Assembly (NCBI GenBank): GCA_964609695.1
Contig: CAZSSP010000048.1
Location: 1-11,445, forward strand
Source of the DNA: JAGNHS01 sp964609695
GTDB lineage: Bacteria; Bdellovibrionota; UBA2428
Direction of reading: 5' to 3'
DNA length: 11,445 nt
Each line of letters begins with the position of its first letter. Position 1 is the first letter of the stretch. Below, piece by piece: positions 5,860-11,445 of the stretch. The notes under the pieces were generated by a model, which was not told the DNA's origin, searched no databases, and was given only the letters and a program-made list of their open reading frames with translations. The position numbers and the translations under genes were made by a program.

Positions 5860-7311
5860 GTGCCAAAACCACTTAATGAGCCTAAAAAACCCGTTAGCAG
5901 CCTAAGAGCTCGCACGCTTATCTTTTTGATTATAATCAGTTTTTCCTCACTTTTAGGCGTCGCATTAATGTGGGGTTCCCAAGAAAGAATTCTCAGCCTA
6001 TCCAAGAACCTTCAACAGGAAATCCTTCCCACAAGCTCATTAATTGATAAAAGTCGCAGAGAACTCGACTTACAAATCCACGAAATCAAACTTTTAGTAA
6101 GTTTTGATAAAAGCAATTCCGAAAGCAATCTCAAGATTGAAATCCTAAGACTAGGCCCAGCCGTGAGAAGTTTAATGATGCTAGTCGATGCCCCCCAAAT
6201 TCCTGAATTCATCAGAAGCTCGCTCGAAGATTGGCGCGATAAAGCCGCCGACTATCAAAAACTCATCAACAATGAAAAAAAACTTTCCATAATTTTAGTG
6301 GCCCTCGAAAAACTTCGCGATCAAAGCGATCTTATACATCGCCGCCTGCAAAGAGAATTTTCAATTCAACTTTTAGAACTCTCGCAAAACACGACTCACT
6401 ATTTTGTGTTTTGGACTATCGCCTTTGGGCTCAGCCTTCTCTTTTCACTTCTACTACTCTTCTTTTTATGGAAATGGTTCCAGCCCATTTCAATGCTTCA
6501 AGAATGGTTTGAACAAAAAGATTTTTCTCGCTGGGCTCCCACATCCGTTCGAAGTCAGGGCTTGCTCTCGGCTCCTTATGAAATTCAAAATCTTGTAGAA
6601 GCTGTAAGAGAACATATCCTCAACTTCCAACAATTTGCCAACGATGCCGAGAGTCGCCTGGAGCGTGCGCAAGATTTAGAAAAATCTGTAGGCACTCTCA
6701 TGACAGCGCTTTATAATTTGAGTCGAAAAAACGAAGACCTCATCAAGGAACTCATCAACAAAGAACGTCTCGCTTCAATGGGAGAAATGGCGGCTCAGCT
6801 AGCTCACGAAATCCGCAACCCTCTCAACAGCCTCTCTCTCAAACTAGAACTCTTTAAAGATTGCGACCCCGAAAGAAAAGATAAATTGATGAATGATATG
6901 GGCCGCGAACTCGACAGACTCGATGCGCTCACAGAAAGTTATCTTCGTAAAACCAAAGCCACACTTAATAATTCCGAAACTCCTGTCGTTGAAAGCGCNN
7001 NNNNNNNNNNNNNNNNNNNNNNNNNNNNNNNNNNNNNNNNNNNNNNNNNNNNNNNNNNNNNNNNNNNNNNNNNNNNNNNNNNNNNNNNNNNNNNNNNNAA
7101 ACCCTTTAGCATTTTCCAAAGCACCAAAAAGGAAGGTTCTGGCTTAGGACTCTACACTTCCAAAAAAATGCTAGAAGCCTATGGAATTCAAATACTCATC
7201 TCTAAGGCCCAAAGTCCCTTTCAAACTTTGGTCGAAATCAAAGGCCCCCTCTCCGAGCAATCCACGCTTGACGGCATCGCTAGAGAGAGCGAAAAAGGAC
7301 TTAACCCATGA
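5860..7311 (+). CDS. Membrane sensor histidine kinase (NtrB-like partner of the following regulator), interrupted by a gap
   Basis: About 483 aa as assembled. It starts with GTG at 5860, preceded by GGAG at 5854-5857. Membrane segment 1 is about residues 20-38 (LIFLIIISFSSLLGVALMW) and segment 2 about 181-207 (FWTIAFGLSLLFSLLLLFFLW). They enclose a helical, charged extracytoplasmic sensor of about 140 residues. A HAMP-like/coiled linker (208-300) leads to the dimerisation H-box RLASMGEMAAQLAHEIRNPL with phospho-acceptor H316. After the gap the ATP-lid end is present: PFSIFQSTKKEGSGLGLYTSKKM (G2 box 426-432). The N and G1 boxes must lie in the gap. It autophosphorylates on His and passes phosphate to the regulator downstream. 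Its last codons overlap that gene by 4 nt (ATGA), so both are translated together. The signal sensed cannot be inferred. Confidence 0.88.
   Translation: MPKPLNEPKKPVSSLRARTLIFLIIISFSSLLGVALMWGSQERILSLSKNLQQEILPTSSLIDKSRRELDLQIHEIKLLVSFDKSNSESNLKIEILRLGPAVRSLMMLVDAPQIPEFIRSSLEDWRDKAADYQKLINNEKKLSIILVALEKLRDQSDLIHRRLQREFSIQLLELSQNTTHYFVFWTIAFGLSLLFSLLLLFFLWKWFQPISMLQEWFEQKDFSRWAPTSVRSQGLLSAPYEIQNLVEAVREHILNFQQFANDAESRLERAQDLEKSVGTLMTALYNLSRKNEDLIKELINKERLASMGEMAAQLAHEIRNPLNSLSLKLELFKDCDPERKDKLMNDMGRELDRLDALTESYLRKTKATLNNSETPVVESXXXXXXXXXXXXXXXXXXXXXXXXXXXXXXXXXXKPFSIFQSTKKEGSGLGLYTSKKMLEAYGIQILISKAQSPFQTLVEIKGPLSEQSTLDGIARESEKGLNP
6999..7098. other. Assembly gap (100 N) inside the histidine kinase catalytic domain
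   Basis: Exactly 100 N separate the H-box region from the G2 box. The frame is kept across it, but the distance from H316 to GSGLGL (about 110 residues as drawn) is well short of what such kinases usually need, so the real missing piece is probably longer than 100 nt. Confidence 0.9.
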
Positions 7312-8621
7312 TTTTAATTGTCGACGACGAAGCTGAAAATCGAGAGAGCCTCAGTGAACTTCTCACAAGGCAAGGATGGCCTTGCCTTCAAGCGTCTTCA
7401 GGCAGCGATGCACTTGCTATTTTAAAAGACAAACAAGACATACGATTACTCATCACGGATTTTAAAATGCCCGGCGAAATTAATGGCATTGAACTCATGC
7501 GCATCACTCGACAAATTCGCCCCGACGTTCAACGTTTGATGGTGACCGCCTATGGCACAATCGAGGACACCGTCCAAGCTATGAAAGTTGGAGCCTTTGA
7601 TGTGCTCGCCAAACCCCTAAAATGGAAAACATTAAAAGAAAAAGTAGAAGAAATGCTTTCTCGAAGTGTGGCCAGCACTTTTGCACAAGCCACATCTCCT
7701 CAAATTTCTCCAAGCTACGCACGAATATTAGAACTCATAAGAAGAGCTTCAAGCTCCGAAGCTTCTGTTTTATTTACAGGTGAATCTGGAACAGGAAAAA
7801 GTTATCTCTCGCGAATTCTCCACAGTTGGTCATCGCGAAAAGAGGCCCCCTTTATATCTCTCAATTGTGCAGCCATTCCCGCAGAACTTCTTGAAAGTGA
7901 ACTTTTTGGTTTTGAAAAAGGCGCTTTCACTGGCGCCAGCTACACGCGAGAAGGTAAAATAATGGCTGCCGATAAAGGCACCCTCCTTCTCGATGAAATT
8001 TCAGATTTAAGTCTTCCACTCCAAGCCAAGCTTCTGCAATTCATACAAGACAAAGAATTTTACAAACTTGGCAGCAATAAATCACAAAAAGCCGATGTGA
8101 GAATTCTCTCAGCGAGCAATCAAAATATTGCTCAACTTATTGAAGAAAAAAAATTCAGAGAAGACCTCTACTATCGGCTCAAAGTTGTCGAAATTCACAT
8201 TCCTCCAATTCGCGAGCGAAAAGAAGATCTCTTTTGGCTCATTCCCGCACTCCTCGATAAACTTTGCGAACGCCATCACATTGCTCCACTTCGATTTACT
8301 AAAGAAGCTTTTCGTGCACTTTGGCGCTGGGACTGGCCAGGCAACATACGAGAACTTGAAAACGTTCTCGAAGCCACGCTTGTTTTATCCTCTAGCCAAG
8401 AAAGACAAGAAGGCTTTCTCCAAGCCAAATCTTTACCTGAACACATTCAAGCCTTTGCCGAAGGTGAGAAAGAAAATACCTCTCAACCTTTTCACGATCT
8501 CGAAACTCGCGAAAAACAAGCTCTCGAAGAGGCTCTTGTTATTGCTGGCGGAAACAAAAAACAAGCAGCAGCTTTGCTCGGCGTTTCCGAAAGAACCTTG
8601 TACCGCCTACTCGGGCAATAA
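7308..8621 (+). CDS. Sigma-54-dependent response regulator (NtrC family)
   Basis: 437 aa with three complete domains. Receiver, 1-120: acidic pair D6-D7, phospho-acceptor D51 in LLITDFKMP, T80 and K102 (AKPL). AAA+ domain, about 133-360: Walker A GESGTGKS (158-165), sigma-54-contacting loop GAFTGA (205-210), Walker B TLLLDE (225-230), FREDLYYRL with putative Arg finger (283-291), sensor II region WPGNIRELENV (343-353). C-terminal Fis-type helix-turn-helix, about 403-437: EEALVIAGGNKKQAAALLGV followed by SERTLYRLL. It should bind enhancer sites and use ATP to open sigma-54 RNA polymerase complexes after phosphorylation by the kinase just upstream. The ATG is within the kinase stop (4-nt overlap) with AAGGA at 7295-7299. 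GAFTGA is intact, so it should be a true sigma-54 activator. Targets are unknown. Confidence 0.95.
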   Translation: MILIVDDEAENRESLSELLTRQGWPCLQASSGSDALAILKDKQDIRLLITDFKMPGEINGIELMRITRQIRPDVQRLMVTAYGTIEDTVQAMKVGAFDVLAKPLKWKTLKEKVEEMLSRSVASTFAQATSPQISPSYARILELIRRASSSEASVLFTGESGTGKSYLSRILHSWSSRKEAPFISLNCAAIPAELLESELFGFEKGAFTGASYTREGKIMAADKGTLLLDEISDLSLPLQAKLLQFIQDKEFYKLGSNKSQKADVRILSASNQNIAQLIEEKKFREDLYYRLKVVEIHIPPIRERKEDLFWLIPALLDKLCERHHIAPLRFTKEAFRALWRWDWPGNIRELENVLEATLVLSSSQERQEGFLQAKSLPEHIQAFAEGEKENTSQPFHDLETREKQALEEALVIAGGNKKQAAALLGVSERTLYRLLGQ

Positions 8622-8635
8622 TTTTTTTCGTTAAA

Positions 8636-9172
8636 TTAAATTGAATAGCTATAGGTGCAATTCAAAGTGATTTGTCCGTCTATATAGGGATAGTCTGATT
8701 TTTCATCGGCTAAGCGAGGATTATACCCACTAAGTCTTGCACGAAATTTTACATTTCTTTCGTGACCACCAATTTTTTTAAACTCTACAGTTTCTGGAAT
8801 TGCATAAAGAGTGTTGCTAACGTCGGGTCCATTTTCAACAACTTTTGACATAACAAGGGCGTAGGCTTTGTCTTTAAAAACAAATCCATCAACAACTTTC
8901 ACATCACCATCCAGCAATAACTCGGGAACTGAAGGTGCTTCATCACTTGGATTCTTATATTGATACTCTTTGATGTAACTTACAGAATGCACTTCACCTT
9001 TTTTATCTTTAATTGTGATGCTGACGTTATATTCAGTTTCATCACCAGGCACAGTAGCCGTCACGGTGGTCATTCCACTATCGGATTTGCAATCCACACC
9101 CACTTGAGCCGAACCAGCAAATAGGATTTGAGCCATTAATAAGCCTGAAGTCCCTAAAAAGATTTTTTTCAT
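8636..9172 (-). CDS. Small secreted protein of unknown function
   Basis: 178 aa from the ATG at 9170-9172, chosen because GGAGG lies 5 nt upstream; the longer frame would need a TTG at 9182-9184 that overlaps this ribosome-binding site. Residues 1-22 are a clear Sec signal peptide (MKKIFLGTSGLLMAQILFAG, then SA). The mature part is rich in alternating polar and beta-branched residues (TTVTATVPG, YNVSITIKDKKGEVHSVSYI), which suggests an all-beta fold. It has just two cysteines, C28 and C172, near its two ends, well placed for a disulphide in the periplasm or outside. No known family is recognised. The gene converges on the response regulator with only 14 nt between stop codons and diverges from ftsY. 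Confidence 0.8.
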   Translation of the reverse strand: MKKIFLGTSGLLMAQILFAGSAQVGVDCKSDSGMTTVTATVPGDETEYNVSITIKDKKGEVHSVSYIKEYQYKNPSDEAPSVPELLLDGDVKVVDGFVFKDKAYALVMSKVVENGPDVSNTLYAIPETVEFKKIGGHERNVKFRARLSGYNPRLADEKSDYPYIDGQITLNCTYSYSI

Positions 9173-9177
9173 TGAAT

Positions 9178-9182
9178 CCTCC
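9178..9182 (-). promoter_or_regulatory. Ribosome-binding site fixing the start of the small secreted protein
   Basis: GGAGG on the minus strand is spaced 5 nt from the ATG at 9170-9172, an ideal arrangement. It decides that start over the upstream TTG. Confidence 0.75.
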
Positions 9183-9201
9183 AAAAACGCTCACCCGAGC
9201 G
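9183..9201 (-). terminator. Terminator-like leader hairpin abutting the ribosome-binding site
   Basis: Read on the minus strand, CGCTC (9201-9197) pairs with GAGCG (9192-9188) across the tetraloop GGGT, followed at once by five T (9187-9183) and then the GGAGG of the downstream gene. The short G/C stem plus T-run has the form of a weak intrinsic terminator inside a 5' leader, which could attenuate the gene. It could equally end read-through from elsewhere or be a chance fold. Confidence 0.4.
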
Positions 9202-9257
9202 CCTTTAATTGCTTTAAACAAGTTTTAAACCCGTGAAAACCTTAATAGAGCTTAACT

Positions 9258-9265
9258 ATTATAAT
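9258..9265. promoter_or_regulatory. Overlapping divergent -10 boxes between the secreted-protein gene and ftsY
   Basis: ATTATAAT reads TATAAT on the plus strand (9260-9265) and TATAAT on the minus strand (9263-9258). The plus-strand box would start ftsY transcription near 9272, and the minus-strand box would give the secreted-protein gene a leader of about 80 nt. No good -35 boxes are seen at normal spacing, so either or both may be weak. Overlap would make the two promoters mutually exclusive. Confidence 0.35.
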
Positions 9266-9279
9266 TGCGCTTTGCTCCA

Positions 9280-9321
9280 ATGACTCCTTTTTCTTGCTTG
9301 AGCCCCAGAGGCTCGCTATAG
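9280..9321 (+). CDS. Possible 13-codon upstream ORF overlapping the ftsY start
   Basis: An ATG at 9280 is the first after the predicted ftsY transcription start and opens a 13-codon frame (MTPFSCLSPRGSL) that ends at TAG 9319-9321. It is out of frame with ftsY, overlaps the TTG candidate start (9294) and ends 8 nt before an in-frame GTG (9330). It has no clear ribosome-binding site. It could be a leader peptide coupled to ftsY translation or a chance frame. Confidence 0.2.
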   Translation: MTPFSCLSPRGSL

Positions 9322-10394
9322 CTTGGTCTGTGCAAGAACAGATCGCTCAACTCACACAAATTCAACAATACATCGTAGTGGCCGGCGTTATCGGATTTTT
9401 TATAGCCCTTTATGGCATTAAAAAATTTCTTAAATCAAAAAAAACTCTAAAAACAACTTCATCACTTGGAATTCATAGAGAACTTAAAGAAACAAACTCT
9501 TTGTGGTCTGCGCTCGAAAAAAGTCGTCAACGCTTTAGCCTTTCAAGTCATGCCGATCAAAAAATTCAAGAATCCGTTGAAGAAGCCTGCTTAGCCAGCG
9601 ATCTCGGAATTTTATACACTCAAGAAGCCTTGGCCCAAGTCCCTTGGGATGACATTCAAAAATCCTCTAAAGAAAATCGTGAAATACTTTTACGCGAAAA
9701 ATTAGCTGAAATATTTTTTAACTGGTTAGAAAATTCAAATACGCCTCCCGGATCCTGGCCCGAAAAAAAAGAAGATAGCCCCACGATTATTTGGTTTGTC
9801 GGGGTCAATGGCGTTGGCAAAACCACGAGTATTGCTAAAATGGCCCAAGAACTCCTCAAGCGAGGTCACACTGTGATGCTGGCCGCTGGCGACACTTTTA
9901 GAGCAGCCGCTTCAGAGCAACTCGAAAGCTGGGCCCAACGATTAAATATTCCTTGTGTGCGCGGCCAAGACGGCGCCGATTCTTCCGCAGTTTTGTTTGA
10001 CGCCATTCAATCCGCTCGTTCAAAAAAAATCGACTTTGTGCTTTGCGACTCCGCCGGAAGACTTCACAACAATAATCAGCTCATGGAAGCTCTAGAAAAA
10101 AACAAAAGAGTGATGAACAAAGCCCTTGAAGGTGCTCCACACGAAACTCTTCTTGTTCTCGATGCCAACACCGGTCAAAACATGATTAGCCAAGCTGAAA
10201 AATTTTTAGCCTCAGTAAAAGTGAGCGGACTTATTCTTACAAAATTAGATGGAACAGCTCGCGGCGGAGCCGTGGTTGCAGTTGCACAAAAAACTAAACT
10301 TCCCATTCGAAGAGTGGGTCTTGGTGAAAACGCCGAGGCCATGATGCCTTTTGAGCCTAAATCATTCAGCAACGCTCTTGTGGGAATTAAATAA
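9294..10394 (+). CDS. ftsY: Signal recognition particle receptor FtsY with N-terminal membrane segment
   Basis: 366 aa from a TTG at 9294. FtsY is the membrane receptor that docks SRP-ribosome complexes and, as an SRP-family GTPase, hands nascent membrane proteins to SecYEG. One hydrophobic span at about 26-42 (YIVVAGVIGFFIALYGI) followed by KKFLKSKK gives a membrane anchor in place of the long acidic A domain of E. coli FtsY. The N domain is about 65-160. The G domain carries G1 GVNGVGKTT (170-178), G2 DTFRAAA (200-206), G3 DSAGR (252-256), G4 TKLDGTARGG (316-325) and G5 VGLGENAEAMMPF (341-353). All GTPase motifs are intact. The start is uncertain: no Shine-Dalgarno precedes TTG 9294, and an in-frame GTG at 9330 would drop 12 residues without touching the membrane span. 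It is followed after 1 nt by the nucleoside transporter, probably in one operon. Confidence 0.95.
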   Translation: MLEPQRLAIAWSVQEQIAQLTQIQQYIVVAGVIGFFIALYGIKKFLKSKKTLKTTSSLGIHRELKETNSLWSALEKSRQRFSLSSHADQKIQESVEEACLASDLGILYTQEALAQVPWDDIQKSSKENREILLREKLAEIFFNWLENSNTPPGSWPEKKEDSPTIIWFVGVNGVGKTTSIAKMAQELLKRGHTVMLAAGDTFRAAASEQLESWAQRLNIPCVRGQDGADSSAVLFDAIQSARSKKIDFVLCDSAGRLHNNNQLMEALEKNKRVMNKALEGAPHETLLVLDANTGQNMISQAEKFLASVKVSGLILTKLDGTARGGAVVAVAQKTKLPIRRVGLGENAEAMMPFEPKSFSNALVGIK

Positions 10395-10395
10395 A

Positions 10396-11445
10396 ATGAA
10401 TCGACTTGTAGGATTAATCGGAATTTTGTTTTTCTTAGGCTTAGCCACCCTGATTTCTCAAAACAGAAAAGCAATCAAATGGAAGCAAGTGGGCATGGGC
10501 TTACTTCTACAGTTTGGATTTGCCGTATGTATTCTTGGAATTCCTGCCTACAATATACCGGGAGTTTTTAGATTTGTTTTTGAATTTCTTAATTCACTTG
10601 TTTCAACTGTGGTGGGTTTTACCGCTGCTGGATCGCAATTTTTATTTGGCCCTCTCGCCGAAGCCCGCGACCCTTGGGGATTTATCTTTGCCTTCAGAGC
10701 CCTCCCCTCTATCATTTTCTTCTCTGGCCTTATGGCCCTCTTATTTCACCTAGGAATACTTCAAAAAGTAGTTAAAGCCGTAGCCTGGGTTATGCAAAAA
10801 ACAATGCGCACTTCAGGCGCTGAAACACTTTCTGGAGCTGCCAATATTTTTATCGGACAAACCGAAGCCCCTTTGATTGTTCGCCCCTATCTAGCCGAAA
10901 TGACTAAAAGTGAAATTTACTGCGTAATGGTGGGCGGAATGGCCACTATAGCAGCTGGCGTTGAAGCCGCTTATGTTAGCATGCTCAAAGATAGAGTCCC
11001 CGATATTGCCGGCCATTTACTCACAGCCAGCTGCATGTCGGCCGTTGCAGGTCTTGTGATTTCAAAAATCATAATGCCCGAAACTGAAAAACCCAAAACT
11101 TCGGGCAACGTAAAAATTCCTGAAACAAAACTTGAATCCAATGCTATCGAAGCCATTTCAAGAGGTGCCGCAGAGGGCACTCAACTTGCCATTAACGTAG
11201 CTGGAATGCTCATTGCTTTTATTGCGATCCTCGCACTTTTTGATGGAGCACTCGCAAAACTTGGAAGCTTTCTAGGCTCAAGTCAAAACGTGAGTTTTTC
11301 TCTCATCATGGGCCATATTTGCAGACCCATTGCTTGGCTCATTGGAATACCCTGGAGTGAAGCTACAACCGTGGGCAAACTCATTGGTGAAAAAGTTATG
11401 ATCAACGAATTCGTAGCTTATGTGCATTTAGCAAAAGACAGTTCC
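10396..11445 (+). CDS. nupC: Concentrative nucleoside transporter, NupC/CNT family (3' end beyond window)
   Basis: 350 codons are open to the window edge with no stop, and perhaps 50-80 residues are missing compared with the usual 400-430. The family imports nucleosides across the inner membrane using a Na+ or H+ gradient. Signature parts are visible: ETLSGAANIFIGQTEAPLIV with the re-entrant-hairpin motif GQTEAP (154-159), GGMATIAAGVEAAYVSML (about 180-197), HLLTASCMSA with ISKIIMPET, and near the end GKLIGEKVMINEFVAY with E338. In characterised CNTs the Gln-Thr-Glu and Asn-Glu-Phe segments line the nucleoside and ribose site, and both are intact here. Many hydrophobic spans are present. The ATG is one nucleotide after the ftsY stop, with a weak GGGA at 10382-10385, so co-transcription with ftsY is likely. 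Ion and substrate preference cannot be told. Confidence 0.93.
   Translation, partial: MNRLVGLIGILFFLGLATLISQNRKAIKWKQVGMGLLLQFGFAVCILGIPAYNIPGVFRFVFEFLNSLVSTVVGFTAAGSQFLFGPLAEARDPWGFIFAFRALPSIIFFSGLMALLFHLGILQKVVKAVAWVMQKTMRTSGAETLSGAANIFIGQTEAPLIVRPYLAEMTKSEIYCVMVGGMATIAAGVEAAYVSMLKDRVPDIAGHLLTASCMSAVAGLVISKIIMPETEKPKTSGNVKIPETKLESNAIEAISRGAAEGTQLAINVAGMLIAFIAILALFDGALAKLGSFLGSSQNVSFSLIMGHICRPIAWLIGIPWSEATTVGKLIGEKVMINEFVAYVHLAKDSS

Noticed and set aside
8128..8634. 168-codon open frame on the plus strand
   Set aside because: It lies in another frame of the sigma-54 regulator, whose AAA+ and HTH motifs are intact; its Lys/Phe/Ser-rich product is a shadow of that gene.
10514..10753. 79-codon open frame on the plus strand
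   Set aside because: Out-of-frame shadow within the nucleoside transporter, whose conserved motifs lie in the other frame.

Overview
This 11.4-kb window is a dense, A/T-rich stretch of bacterial chromosome carrying eight confidently visible protein genes, one candidate microprotein and one striking non-coding palindromic element. Several traits fit a Gram-negative, envelope-rich bacterium: Sec and lipoprotein signal peptides, a Blc-type lipocalin, an NtrB/NtrC-type two-component pair, an FtsY with an N-terminal membrane segment, and a NupC-type nucleoside transporter. The overall style resembles Bdellovibrionota or related former deltaproteobacteria. That placement is an inference of low certainty, because no rRNA or lineage-specific marker is present. 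Two runs of exactly 100 N (4890-4989 and 6999-7098) are scaffold gaps, each inside a gene, so this is a draft assembly.

Layout. 110-1801 (+): an exported protein with a complete polynucleotide-kinase-type 3'-phosphatase (HAD) domain and a large unrecognised C-terminal half. 1868-1966 (-): a possible 32-residue membrane microprotein. 2078-2674 (+): a Blc-like lipocalin lipoprotein. 2790-3731 (+): an extended SDR/NAD-dependent epimerase-like protein with an unexpected lipoprotein-like N-terminus and a YxxxR in place of the usual YxxxK. 3732-4048: a 317-bp composite inverted repeat that fills the gap between two convergent genes and is flanked by TTAA on both sides. 4059-5789 (-): a secreted Cys-containing, Gly/Tyr-rich repeat protein with a coiled coil. 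5860-7311 and 7308-8621 (+): a membrane histidine kinase overlapping a sigma-54-dependent response regulator. 8636-9172 (-): a small secreted protein of unknown function behind a terminator-like leader hairpin. 9294-10394 (+): ftsY. 10396-11445 (+): a CNT/NupC nucleoside transporter that runs off the window.

How the genes may work together. Only two links are tight. The kinase and regulator overlap by 4 nt and surely form one signalling system acting on sigma-54 promoters. FtsY and the nucleoside transporter are separated by one nucleotide and are probably co-transcribed. The Gly-rich secreted protein is divergent from the two-component operon with only 70 nt between start codons, so shared regulation is plausible but unproven. 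A speculative theme is handling of external nucleic acids: an exported 3'-phosphatase could make 3'-phosphorylated DNA or RNA ends digestible, and a nucleoside importer lies elsewhere in the window. The two genes are about 8.6 kb apart and not in one operon.
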